Assembly: GCA_041395105.1 (NCBI GenBank)
Contig: JAWLBB010000001.1
Location: 682,001-746,000, forward strand
Length of the DNA stretch: 64,000 nt
Direction of reading: 5' to 3'
Source of the DNA: Opitutaceae bacterium
GTDB lineage: Bacteria > Verrucomicrobiota > Verrucomicrobiia > Opitutales > Opitutaceae
Each line of letters begins with the position of its first letter. Position 1 is the stretch's first letter. Below are positions 30,861 through 39,513 of this stretch, piece after piece. The position numbers and the translations under genes were made by a program. The notes beneath the pieces were generated by a model. The model was not told the origin of the DNA and did no database searches. It saw nothing but the letters and a program-made list of their open reading frames with translations.

Positions 30861-32030
30861 CTACCCTCTTGGCGTCCGCTCGACCTGAGCGGGCATCGAG
30901 ATCGGGAATGCGTTACCGTTCAACCAGGTGGCCCGGAGCCGCGGTTGAGGCTCGACCTGGAAGAGGCAGAAACTCGCGGCGGATCCCACCTCCAGCCGAT
31001 GGGAGAGGCCGAGCCAGTCCGCCGGTCGGGTGGACATGGCGGTCCACATTTCGGACCAGGGAAGGCCGGTCAGCCGGGCGGCCCGGAAGACGGTCTCAAA
31101 GGGAGTCAGGGTGGAACCTGCAAGCCGACCGGAATCGGGCATCCGGGCGATGCCGTCTTCCCCGATGTCGATTTCCAGATGGCAGATGGTGTAGCGGCCG
31201 GGAGGGGCACCGGCTCCGGTCATGGCGTCGGTGATCAGGATGAGGCGGTCGCCGAGGGCCCGGCAGATGACCGAGAGCGCGTGGGGCGGGATATGGTGTC
31301 CGTCGGGTATGACCGAAGCCATCAGTCCGGGCCTCGAGAGCGTGTGGAAGATCACGTTCTCGAATTTGGCATTGGGATCCGGGGTCGCGTTGCCAAGGTG
31401 GGTCCAGAGGTCGGCCCCGGCCCGGATGGCCTCGTCGAGGGTCTTGCCCATCGCGCTGGAATGGCCGATGGCGATTCGGATGCCGCCGGCCGTAGCCGCC
31501 CGGATGAAAGGCAGGGCGGCCTCCATGGCGCATTCGGGCGCGAGTGTGACCATGCGGACGGACTGGCCGGAGATTTCCTGCCAGCGTTCCAGGAGGTCTG
31601 TGTCCGGTGGTGTCATCCAATCGGGATGGTGGGCACCTCTGTATCCAGGATCAGGATTCAGGAACGGGCCTTCCATGTGAAAGCCGACGCAGTTTCTGAC
31701 CGAGGTCCGGTTGATGGCCTCGGTCAGACCCGCGAGGAGGCCGTCGGCCGCCGATCTCTCGTTGGTGATCAGGGTGGCGAGGAAGTGAGTGCAGCCGTGG
31801 TTGAGCAGGGCGCGGCAGGCCTTGTCCCAGGCCCGGGCGTCAGTCAGCGGGCGGTTGAAGTCGACTCCGGCAAATCCGTTGACCTGGATATCGACAAGCC
31901 CCGGTGCGATCCAGGGGAGTGAGGTATCCTGGTCGATGGCCGGGCGGATCTCCGCGATGGTCCCGTCTGCAACGACGACATCGATCGGCTCAGCGGTCAG
32001 GTAGTGGCGGGCCTGCAGGGTGGAAGTCAT
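30861..32030 (-). CDS. nagA: N-acetylglucosamine-6-phosphate deacetylase
   Basis: 389 residues from the ATG at 32030. Amidohydrolase fold: IAPGLVDIQVNGFAGVDFN near the N-terminus, metal-binding HMEGPFLNP, His in IAIGHSSA and HLGNATPDP, and the catalytic Asp in LITDAMTGAG; SRPADWLGL near the C-terminus. It deacetylates GlcNAc-6-P on the way into glycolysis or peptidoglycan recycling. No nagB or nagE is adjacent; it stands alone. The farther upstream open frame extends to about 32234, but homology begins at this ATG. Confidence 0.93.
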   Translation of the reverse strand: MTSTLQARHYLTAEPIDVVVADGTIAEIRPAIDQDTSLPWIAPGLVDIQVNGFAGVDFNRPLTDARAWDKACRALLNHGCTHFLATLITNERSAADGLLAGLTEAINRTSVRNCVGFHMEGPFLNPDPGYRGAHHPDWMTPPDTDLLERWQEISGQSVRMVTLAPECAMEAALPFIRAATAGGIRIAIGHSSAMGKTLDEAIRAGADLWTHLGNATPDPNAKFENVIFHTLSRPGLMASVIPDGHHIPPHALSVICRALGDRLILITDAMTGAGAPPGRYTICHLEIDIGEDGIARMPDSGRLAGSTLTPFETVFRAARLTGLPWSEMWTAMSTRPADWLGLSHRLEVGSAASFCLFQVEPQPRLRATWLNGNAFPISMPAQVERTPRG

Positions 32031-32171
32031 GTAGAGGAGAGGGAAGGGATGGGAAGAAAGGATGGAAGAAAGCGGGGGAAATGGGAAGAGTGGAAGGGGG
32101 TGGGACGGGAAGAGGTCGGAATCGGTTCGGCTTGGCAATTTTCGTGCGGATGGTTCACCCTGTCGAACATC

Positions 32172-32534
32172 ATGGCCAAAGCAAAACCACCGATCGTCAT
32201 TGAACCCGAGGCCGTCTATGCCATCACCCTGCACATCAAGGGCGAGAACCTTTCCCGGATCGTGGACGGCCTTCCAGGCGGGCTCACCGTGGAACAGTCG
32301 ATACTTTTTCGTCTCTTCCGCGAGACGGTCTCAGGCAGCCTGAATGCAAAGCATTTTCTGGAATGGCACGAGGCCTTTGAAGCCGCCTTGTCGGGCATTC
32401 AGCCGGTCAAGGTGAAGAAGGCCCAGCGCCTGGAGCCGATTCCCCCGTTGGCGCCGGACCGTCCGGCTGACCCGGAAAAAACCGCGAAGAAGGTGGTCGG
32501 ATCGGGACGAAGGAAGGCCGCGAAGAAGAAGTAA
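32172..32534 (+). CDS. small Lys-rich-tail protein of unknown function
   Basis: 120 residues from the ATG at 32172. No family recognised. Residues about 1-75 look folded (IVIEPEAVYAITLHIKGENLS...FLEWHEAFEAALSGI). The tail (about 80-120) is basic and low in complexity (RKAAKKK at the end), as in nucleic-acid-binding or ribosome-associated proteins. It ends 6 bp before the converging amidase gene. A weak Shine-Dalgarno is not seen. An RNA- or DNA-binding role is a guess from the tail only. Confidence 0.6.
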   Translation: MAKAKPPIVIEPEAVYAITLHIKGENLSRIVDGLPGGLTVEQSILFRLFRETVSGSLNAKHFLEWHEAFEAALSGIQPVKVKKAQRLEPIPPLAPDRPADPEKTAKKVVGSGRRKAAKKK

Positions 32535-32540
32535 GGCGGG

Positions 32541-33515
32541 TCAGCGGTGCTGCGGCCGATCCCGATAGGGAGGATCCTGGGCCTCGGGTTCCCGACCGTC
32601 CCGGAGGGCGGCGTAGGTCTTCCGGTGCCGTTCGCGGTAATCATCCAGGCGCTCCAGTCCGTGGAGCCTGACCAGTTCAGCCACCGGCAGATCCGGGTCG
32701 TTGCTCTGAATGAAGAGGAGGGCTTCTTCCTGGCAGGCACGGCAGCTCACCCGGTCTCCATAAGTGGCCCGGAGTTCGTCCGCAATCTTCGGGTGGAAGT
32801 CGAGGTGGCAAACCACCGTGTCCAGATCGATCATGGCCAGGGCAGTGTGTTGTGATTCGCAGGTCTGCGCGATGACCTCACCCATCGGATCGATGATGCG
32901 GGAGCGATGGCCGCGTGAGGACGAGATGACCGGGCATTTCAGCTGATAGGCCATGTGGTCAAGGGAGCGGCCCCCGTCGTAGGCCGACGGCCAGAAGACC
33001 AGTTCCGCCCCTTTTGCGGCCAGTTGCAGCCAGGTCTCCGGGAAGATCAGGTCAAAGCAGATCTGAATGCCGATCCGACCAAAATCGAGATCAAAGACCG
33101 GGAGATCCGCCGGGCCTGGATGGACACCGTTTTCCAGGGTCCGGTAGTCGTGGCTGGAAGTGACCGGCTGCGCCTTGTGGTAGGCCCCGACAATTTGACC
33201 TCTGCGATCAAGGATGACGGCCGAGTTCAGGAAGCGGGGGCCGTCCCGCGAGAAGAGCGGGCAGATGACATGGGCGTTGGCCCGGCGGGCCAGGTCGGCG
33301 CAGACCTCGGTGGTCGGCCCCGGGATGGTCTCGGCGAGGTCGTTGAGTGAGCCTCCTTCGTAGGGCCAGGTGAAGGTTTCCGGCAGGCAGATCAGATCGG
33401 GTCGGGAGGAAACGAGGGCCTCGGCTTTCCGGAGCAGGCGATCCCGGTTCTCGTCGGCCGAGGCAACGACGTCGTAGTTCTGGCAGACGGTGGCGATGCG
33501 GACTTTTCTGGGCAT
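32541..33515 (-). CDS. carbon-nitrogen hydrolase (nitrilase superfamily amidase)
   Basis: 324 residues. Catalytic triad of the nitrilase superfamily is clear: Glu46 in LICLPETFTW, Lys114 in GAYHKAQP, and Cys153 in RIGIQICFDLIFPE. Hydrolyses a C-N bond (amide or carbamoyl) through a thioester. The family is broad (omega-amidase, beta-ureidopropionase, N-carbamoyl-D-amino-acid hydrolase); no substrate-specific motif is seen. A C-terminal extension (about 260-324) carries a CRACQEE motif and a basic tail (ERHRKTYAALRD), unusual for the family. Cytoplasmic. Confidence 0.88.
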   Translation of the reverse strand: MPRKVRIATVCQNYDVVASADENRDRLLRKAEALVSSRPDLICLPETFTWPYEGGSLNDLAETIPGPTTEVCADLARRANAHVICPLFSRDGPRFLNSAVILDRRGQIVGAYHKAQPVTSSHDYRTLENGVHPGPADLPVFDLDFGRIGIQICFDLIFPETWLQLAAKGAELVFWPSAYDGGRSLDHMAYQLKCPVISSSRGHRSRIIDPMGEVIAQTCESQHTALAMIDLDTVVCHLDFHPKIADELRATYGDRVSCRACQEEALLFIQSNDPDLPVAELVRLHGLERLDDYRERHRKTYAALRDGREPEAQDPPYRDRPQHR

Positions 33516-33744
33516 GATCGGGGCGGGCCGAGCCCGCGAAGTTGGTGGGTGGAAGATGGGAGGTGGGGTCGGAGGACAGGAAGAACGGAAGAATGGAAGA
33601 TCAAACCACCGGATCCGGATCGATGTGACAGCTTTATGATTTCCTTCAGCGCGAACCTGTCCCGGCCCATCAGATGGTGTCGGGAGCGCTTTCTTCCCTT
33701 ATTTTGTTTTCCCTCTCTCCGCAGGTCGCTCAGAATCGCCGGAT

Positions 33745-35373
33745 TTATTCGGCATCGAGATAAACGTATTTGTAGGGGTGATTGTCGAGGATGGTCGGGT
33801 TCCATCCCTTGACGGCGGGATCGAGCAGGTAGGCATTGGTGTAGAAATAGATCGGGAGCATGGGAGCCTCCTCAATCAGCACTGCTTCCATCTTTTGGAA
33901 GATGGCGAAGCGTTCATCGGGATCGCGGGTGCGGGCGGATTCCCGAAGCATCCGATCGTATTCCGGATTGGACCACCCGGTCCGGTTGTTTCCGTTGCCT
34001 GTCTCGAACATGTCGAGGAAGGTATTCGGATCGGCGTAGTCCCCGATCCAGACGCTGATCGCGAGGTCGAAGTCGAGGTTGTTCATCGAGTCCAGGTAGA
34101 CCTTCCACTCCTGGTTGACCAGGATGATGTCGATCCCCAGGGCGGACCGCCACATTTCCTGGATGGCTTCCGCGATGACCTTACCATTTTCCGAGGTCGG
34201 GTAGAGCATTTCGATCCGGGGAAGACCTTTCCCGCCCGGAAAGCCGGCCTCGGCCAGAAGCCTACGGGCATCGTCCGCCGTACCTTCGAAGCGGGCCGTT
34301 GCGGTGTAGCCACCGGTGTTGGGCGGGGTCAGGTTGTAGGCCGGGATTTTGCCGGTCTTGTTGACGTAGGTGGTGAGGTGCTCCCGGTTGATGGTGAGGG
34401 CAAGCGCTTTGCGGACGCGGGGGTCGGCCAACTTGTCCCGGGTCACGTTCGCGCGGATGTACATGGTTCCCAGAAACGGATCGATCCGCAGCAGTTCGGG
34501 ATAGTCCCGCTTGTAGACATCGACCTTGGAGAGCGGGATGCCGTTGGTCTTGTGGAGTTGCCCCGAGCGGAACATCCGTTCCTCGGTCTCACCACTATCG
34601 ACCGGGTGGAAGTGGATGGCGTTGAGGCGGACTTTGTCCCGGTCCCAGTAGGTCTCGGATTTCTCCACCTCGACCACCTGGTTGGGGATCCACTTTGTGA
34701 TGACAAAGGGGCCGTTCCCGACAAAGTTTCCCGGCCTCGTCCAATGGCTGCCCTTGCGATCGAGGCCTCCAAACTTCTCCACGGTCGGGATATGCACGGG
34801 GTACCAGGAGTAGTGGTTGAGCAGGTTGAGGAAGTAGGGGATGGGCTGGGCCAGTTTGATCTCGACCGTCAGCGGGTCGATCTCGCGAAACCCGACGGTT
34901 GAGAAATCGGCGGTGTCTCCCCGGTGGAAGGCCTCGGCCCCTTCTGCCACGTAGAGCATATAAGCGTATTCGGATCCCATTGACGGGGTGAGCATGCGTT
35001 GCCAGGAACGGACGAAATCATGGGCGGTGACCGGGTCGCCGTTGGACCAGCGGGCGTTGTCCCGGAGATGAAAGGTGTAGGTCAAACCATCAGGTGAAAC
35101 CTCCCAGTGGGTGGCCACCCCGGGCACCGGATGCAGGTCGATCGGGTCCTCGCTGACCAGACCCTCGGTGAGGGCGGTGATGACATTGTGTTCGGTCTTG
35201 CCGGTGACGGCGTGGGGGTCGATGTCGACGAGTTCGGCACCGTTCCCGAGATGAAGAATCTGCAGGCGATTGCCCGCCTCAACGGTGGTCTCCCGCTTGC
35301 CGCATCCCGGGGTGAGAAGCAGAAGCGCGGTGGCGGCCGAGGTGGCCAGGGTCTGACGATCAAGGAATCGCAT
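33745..35373 (-). CDS. oligopeptide ABC transporter substrate-binding lipoprotein (OppA-like)
   Basis: 542 residues from the ATG at 35373. Lipobox LLLTPGC|GK near residue 24 predicts a lipoprotein. Extracellular solute-binding family 5: LTYTFHLRDNARWSNGDPVTAHDFVRSWQRML (read in parts), NFVGNGPFVITKW, DPRVRKALALTINRE, LNYYGTG-like regions are replaced by RIEMLYPTSE. It would bind peptides and deliver them to an Opp/Dpp permease, which is not in this window. The longer frame to 35577 is not supported by the lipoprotein signal. Upstream on the other strand is a decayed porin gene. Confidence 0.9.
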   Translation of the reverse strand: MRFLDRQTLATSAATALLLLTPGCGKRETTVEAGNRLQILHLGNGAELVDIDPHAVTGKTEHNVITALTEGLVSEDPIDLHPVPGVATHWEVSPDGLTYTFHLRDNARWSNGDPVTAHDFVRSWQRMLTPSMGSEYAYMLYVAEGAEAFHRGDTADFSTVGFREIDPLTVEIKLAQPIPYFLNLLNHYSWYPVHIPTVEKFGGLDRKGSHWTRPGNFVGNGPFVITKWIPNQVVEVEKSETYWDRDKVRLNAIHFHPVDSGETEERMFRSGQLHKTNGIPLSKVDVYKRDYPELLRIDPFLGTMYIRANVTRDKLADPRVRKALALTINREHLTTYVNKTGKIPAYNLTPPNTGGYTATARFEGTADDARRLLAEAGFPGGKGLPRIEMLYPTSENGKVIAEAIQEMWRSALGIDIILVNQEWKVYLDSMNNLDFDLAISVWIGDYADPNTFLDMFETGNGNNRTGWSNPEYDRMLRESARTRDPDERFAIFQKMEAVLIEEAPMLPIYFYTNAYLLDPAVKGWNPTILDNHPYKYVYLDAE

Positions 35374-35470
35374 GTTGCAGGAACGGTTGCAGGGAGCCTG
35401 CAGAAGTGCAAGCGAACGGCCTCTGATCCTGTGTGCTTGGTTCGGCCTGATCCAGGCGAGAGCCGATGCG

Positions 35471-35876
35471 GGTTTTGACGTCGATGGGAACACGGCCAGG
35501 CCGAGCGATGGCTGGGCTGTGAATACCATACATACCCGGGAGAGCTTCCTGCGTCCTGACGGGATGAAAAAGCTCACTATTCAATACGGCACCGGGCGTC
35601 CCTCACCGTCAATTCGGGTAATTTTCTGAGACATTGGTCTTCGAGAGCGGAATCGACCGGGTGGACGACGGGGAGACCGGGTTGAGCGGTTCCCTGATCA
35701 AACTGACCATCGCACCGCAGCTTTCGATCGGGCGCGGTTTCAACAGTCGCCCGGTCCTGCGCCTCTACCTGACCTGGGCCGCCTGGAGTGATGATTTTGT
35801 GGGTCACGTCGGTGGCTTGGATTACACCAACAGCAGCGATGGACTGACCCTGGGCATGCAGATGGAGACCTGGTGG
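35471..35876 (+). pseudogene. decayed maltoporin (LamB family), C-terminal fragments
   Basis: Two pieces in different frames. About 35471-35633 encodes GW..NTIHTRESF...MKKLTIQYGTG, which aligns with the LamB strands around '[27 protein letters not shown]'-type sequence (from memory). A stop and frameshift follow. From about 35637, VFESGIDRVDDG, then KLTIAPQLSIGRGFNSRPVLR and GLTLGMQMETWW match the last strands of LamB, ending at the porin's usual Trp-Trp. The natural stop after Trp-Trp is lost, so the frame continues into the ceramidase-like gene. Most of the porin is missing. Confidence 0.7.
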
Positions 35877-35984
35877 TTGGCGGGCGGAGCCGGTAGGGGT
35901 TCGCAGAGTCGCTCCGAACCGTTTCGAGGCATTGGCTCACAAACCGGGATTGTCATTGCCGGGGCCGCCCGGTGTCATCCGCAT

Positions 35985-37439
35985 ATGATGAAGATGGCGG
36001 CGCAGACATTCGGCATCACGGTTGCCGAGGGCATAGAAGGTCGATCGCTGACCCGGCAGAAGGTGGGCAAGGTCGTCGGACCACTGAAGACCACCGTCTT
36101 TCTTTTCGAAGACGGCGAGACCCGGATCTGCCTGATCACGTCCCATTTCCTGACTCATTTCTACCGCTTCAGCAATCTCTACCGGAAACGGATCGCCGAG
36201 GCGCTCGGCCTGCCTTTTGCGCAGGTGTTGAGCTTCTCTTCCCACAATCACTGCGCGGTCAAGATGGTCCACGATCAGTATGGTTTCGGTCGGGCCGAGC
36301 GCGACCTCTGGCTTGAGGAGAAGGACCTGACGGATGAGGGACTTGAGCTGCTGAGGCGATCGATTGATGAAATCTGTCGCTTACCCGCCCGTCTGGAACC
36401 GGTCACGGTGAAGTGGGCGGTCGGACACGAGCGTCGCATTTCGCACAACCGCAAGGGCCATCGGGTGGATGGTACGACCTATTTCATGCGGGAGGAAGAT
36501 CGGCTGAAACTGGGCGCGGACTTCAACGGCGACATCGACGACGACGCCCCGGTGGTCGGTTTCTTTGGGACCGACGGGCGACCCCGCGCCTTCCTGACCT
36601 GGTTCACCGGCCACCCGGTAACGGCTTATGATCCGGAGCACCTCGTGGTTTTTGGCGAGTTTCCCCAAGTGGCCTGTGATCGTCTCTCCGAAGCTTTTGG
36701 CTGCGTGCCGGTCGGTTTCCTTCAGGGTTGTGCGGGGGATGTCAGCGTGAAGGGTTTGTATGGACAGAAACCGCTCGAGGAGAGCATCGCCGATGCCACC
36801 CGCTATGGTGAATGCCTCGGGGAGACCTTCATCGAGGCGGCCGGGCGATTGAAGGACTCGATGTCGGACGCAATCGGGCTGCTGAGCCGGGTGGTGGAGT
36901 TGCCCTACGCCGGGTTGCCGCCGTTGGAGACGCTGGAGGCGCGGATCACGGAGACCGATGTTTTTCTTGAGCGTTGTGCGGCGGGCGATCCGGATACGCG
37001 GACGGTCTGGGGCTTGAATTTCCCCGAGCGGATGTCGCCGACCTACCGGGCCGCCGCGGTCAAGCCACTGAACGCCTGGGCAAAATGGGCCCGGGGTCTG
37101 ACGGCCGGGGAGTCGAAGGAACGGGTTCCGACCCACGCGGAATTCGAAGTCAACGTCCTGAGACTTGGAGACGTGGGAATCGCGGGGCTGTCCTGCGAAC
37201 CCTTTGATGCGATCGGCCGGCAGATCAAAAGGGCGGCGCCGCTGCCCCTCGTTCTGCCGGGCGGATACATGCATGACACCTCCCTGGCCTATGTGCCGGA
37301 TTCCGGCAACAACGGCGATCTCGAATACATGAGTGCGTTCTATCGCTACACCACGACCATGTTGCCCTACGCCCAGCCTGCCGGCGATCGCCTGGCGGAG
37401 GCGGCGTTGGCTATGCTGACTGAACTTGGCTCGGGATGA
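35985..37439 (+). CDS. neutral ceramidase-like N-terminal-domain hydrolase
   Basis: 484 residues from ATG 35985 (ATG 35988 and 35994 are alternatives; no ribosome site is clear). Family features: a Ser-rich His motif FSSHNHCAVK in place of the usual SHTHSGP, FLTWFTGHPVTA, and FLQGCAGDVSVKG, which matches the family's 'GDVS' loop. The metal-binding HxH is present. Bacterial members are usually secreted and cleave N-acyl linkages of ceramide or act on carbohydrates; none is confirmed here and no signal peptide is visible. The frame is open upstream into the porin relic, so it may be read as a fused product. Substrate unknown; possibly a cytoplasmic or truncated version. Confidence 0.65.
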   Translation: MMKMAAQTFGITVAEGIEGRSLTRQKVGKVVGPLKTTVFLFEDGETRICLITSHFLTHFYRFSNLYRKRIAEALGLPFAQVLSFSSHNHCAVKMVHDQYGFGRAERDLWLEEKDLTDEGLELLRRSIDEICRLPARLEPVTVKWAVGHERRISHNRKGHRVDGTTYFMREEDRLKLGADFNGDIDDDAPVVGFFGTDGRPRAFLTWFTGHPVTAYDPEHLVVFGEFPQVACDRLSEAFGCVPVGFLQGCAGDVSVKGLYGQKPLEESIADATRYGECLGETFIEAAGRLKDSMSDAIGLLSRVVELPYAGLPPLETLEARITETDVFLERCAAGDPDTRTVWGLNFPERMSPTYRAAAVKPLNAWAKWARGLTAGESKERVPTHAEFEVNVLRLGDVGIAGLSCEPFDAIGRQIKRAAPLPLVLPGGYMHDTSLAYVPDSGNNGDLEYMSAFYRYTTTMLPYAQPAGDRLAEAALAMLTELGSG

Positions 37440-37476
37440 TTTGGAGCACAGTCGATGTCACGAGTCAGCGTAGGCT

Positions 37477-37540
37477 GTAGCCGCGGCAGTCCCTTGCCGC
37501 GAATCCACCTCGAATCGCCCCAAGAGGCTGGGGCGGCTAC
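37477..37540 (+). repeat. 64-bp two-hairpin REP element, copy 3
   Basis: Starts gtagccgcggcagtcccttg and ends caagaggctggggcggctac. One compensating C/G pair (ccctt / aaggag-type change, agtctctt to agtcccttg with aagaggct) suggests the two halves keep complementarity. Confidence 0.85.
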
Positions 37541-37623
37541 ACCAGATTACTGGTGGTTTCGGACGCTCCCTCCAGGCGATCCGCAGCGTTGCCTCTCGAT
37601 CGTCGGAAGACTATCGTCGTTTC

Positions 37624-38307
37624 ATGTCCTCTACAATTGACCCTCTTTCGTTTCCCAATGCCCGGATCGGTGAGGGTACGGTGATTGAGCCGAATGTGCA
37701 GGTGGGTTTCCGCTACCATCCGGATTGCGGACGAACGGTGATCGGCCCCGCAAGTATCATTCGGATGGGTACGATAATCTACGGTGATGTCGTGGTGGGG
37801 CGTTTCTTCCAGAGCGGGCATTATGCGGTCATCCGCGCCCGGGTGACGGCGGGGGATCACTTCGCCCTGGGGCACCATTCCGTCCTGGAGGGACTGATCG
37901 GGATCGGCGATGGCGTTCGGATCATGGCGCGGGTTTATGTCCCGACCCGCACGCGGATCGGGAACCACGTCTTCATTGGACCGGGCTGCACCTTCCTCAA
38001 TGACAAGCGGCCGGCGCGGTTGCCGGAAATGAGGACGCCGGTTGGGGCAACGGTGGAGGATGAGGTCATGATCGGCGGAGGGTGCACCATCCTTCCCGGG
38101 GTGAGGATCGGAAAGCAGAGTTTTATCGCAGCCGGAACGGTCGTGTCAAAGGACGTGCCGGCGCACAGTCTGGCCATTGGCAACCCAATGCAGATCAAGC
38201 CGCTTTCGGAGGATATCGACCGGCCCAATCTTCGATCCATGATGGAGGCGGAGCTGGACCTCTGGCATCCCCAGGGACCGGACCCTGCGGACGTATCGTG
38301 GGTGTGA
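37624..38307 (+). CDS. left-handed beta-helix acyltransferase (hexapeptide repeat)
   Basis: 227 residues. Repeated hexapeptides (IGEGTVIEPNV, TVIGPASIIRMGTIIYG, IGIGDGVRIMARVYV, IGNHVFIGPGCTFLND, VEDEVMIGGGCTILPG, VRIGKQSFIAAGTVVSKDVPA) form a left-handed beta-helix. The H-x-x-H-type catalytic region GHHSVLEG is consistent with an acetyltransferase of UDP-sugars or lipopolysaccharide parts (WbbJ/PglD-like). Cofactor would be acetyl-CoA or similar. The C-terminal tail (about 195-227) has an acidic helix. No polysaccharide cluster is adjacent, so substrate is open. Confidence 0.85.
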   Translation: MSSTIDPLSFPNARIGEGTVIEPNVQVGFRYHPDCGRTVIGPASIIRMGTIIYGDVVVGRFFQSGHYAVIRARVTAGDHFALGHHSVLEGLIGIGDGVRIMARVYVPTRTRIGNHVFIGPGCTFLNDKRPARLPEMRTPVGATVEDEVMIGGGCTILPGVRIGKQSFIAAGTVVSKDVPAHSLAIGNPMQIKPLSEDIDRPNLRSMMEAELDLWHPQGPDPADVSWV

Positions 38308-38340
38308 GACGGTTCTTTCCGGGATCGTCCCAGCCGGAAG

Positions 38341-38670
38341 CTATTGCTTCAGGCCCCTAACGTAGTGGACCAGGGCCGTGATTTCTTCATCGGTCAGGCC
38401 CTCGATTGGCTTCATCAGGGTCTTCCCGCTTTCGTCCTTGATCCCTTCCTTGATGGCCTTGAAGGCCGCCTCATCGGTAAACTCGGCCTGAACCTCGGCT
38501 TTCGTCAGGTCGCCGAGTTTCAGTTTCTTCCCCATCTTGGTGTCGCCGTTGCCGTTGGCCCCGTGGCATTTCTGACAGGATTCGGTCCAGACGGCGGCAG
38601 AATCGGCCGCATAACCGCCAACGGCAAATCCAAGGGAGAACAGAAGCGATAGGGGCAGGAGTTTCTTCAT
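38341..38670 (-). CDS. small periplasmic c-type cytochrome
   Basis: 109 residues. Signal peptide about 1-21 (LLPLSLLFSLGFAVGGYA). One haem c site: Cys32-Gln-Lys-Cys35-His36, axial Met86 in GKTLMKPIEGLTDEE, and a C-terminal LVHYVRGLK helix: class I cytochrome c. It likely carries electrons in the periplasm to an oxidase or reductase. Near-neighbours are unrelated (a DUF4242 protein upstream on the same strand, about 160 bp away). Confidence 0.92.
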   Translation of the reverse strand: MKKLLPLSLLFSLGFAVGGYAADSAAVWTESCQKCHGANGNGDTKMGKKLKLGDLTKAEVQAEFTDEAAFKAIKEGIKDESGKTLMKPIEGLTDEEITALVHYVRGLKQ

Positions 38671-38830
38671 GCTCTCATCATATCAGCCTGGGATTCGGGA
38701 ATACAATCTCCGACTTGAGCGATCACCCTCGATCAGGCGCGGGGTCAGCCTGATCTGTCCTTGACCGATCCGACGGGTGACCCGGGGTTCCCCGACCGAG
38801 GGATCCCTCACGGACAGTTGCTCGAGAACT

Positions 38831-39247
38831 TCACTCCTCGGCTGTAGCCGGGGAGATGATGTGGGCGACTTCGCTGACCGAGTTGGCCGGAAATCCACCC
38901 TTCTTTGCGTGCTCGACCACCAATTCCTTGTTCGCCGCGGTGTAGATGCAGTAGATCTTGTCCCCCGTGACGTAGCTGTGCAGCCATTGGATTTTGGGAC
39001 CCATCTCATGCAGCACCCCGCAGGAAGTCTGCGAAATGGCCTTCAGTTGGTCAGCCGTCAGATTTCCCGCTCCGGGAATGCCGCGCTCAATCACGTAGAG
39101 GTGCTGACCGGCCGGCACATCCCCGAGGCTGACCGCCCCTGAGCTTTCGGTCGTCTGTTTGGCCTCCTGTCCTCCTGCGAGGGCATTGGCGATGGCGAGC
39201 ATCGACAGGCAAAGAATGGAGGTGGGGATGATTCTTCGGTTCTTCAT
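38831..39247 (-). CDS. exported DUF4242-family protein
   Basis: 138 residues. Signal peptide about 1-24 (SILCLSMLAIANALAGG). The body matches DUF4242 by its LYVIERGIPGAGNLTADQL start and IQWLHSYVTGDKIYCIYTAANKELVVEHA middle; the family's other members are small cytoplasmic proteins of ferredoxin-like fold, some annotated nickel-binding. An exported version may suggest a periplasmic role; no function is proven. One Cys at CGVLHEMGP. Confidence 0.75.
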   Translation of the reverse strand: MKNRRIIPTSILCLSMLAIANALAGGQEAKQTTESSGAVSLGDVPAGQHLYVIERGIPGAGNLTADQLKAISQTSCGVLHEMGPKIQWLHSYVTGDKIYCIYTAANKELVVEHAKKGGFPANSVSEVAHIISPATAEE

Positions 39248-39513
39248 GATGGGTCGTGGATGACAGAGTTGTCAGGTTAACCGGAGCCGGTGCCTCCTTC
39301 GCATTCCAAACGGAATCCGACTGAGGCAGGGGTAGTGGATCGGGCCATAGTCTACCCGATTCTCCCGCCAATGACCAAGGCCATCGAGCGGAAATATCCG
39401 GCCACTTGAGTCCGGGTCGATTCTGGTCGAAGCGGCCCGCCGGTTCGTGCTCCCGACCGGGTGGGGTGACCGTACCGGGCTTCATGACCGGATCTGGATA
39501 TCCGGGGGCGGAC

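Noticed and set aside
33516..33744. Small gene between the amidase and the OppA-like gene
   Set aside because: 229 bp of G/A-rich sequence with no frame showing start context or family features.
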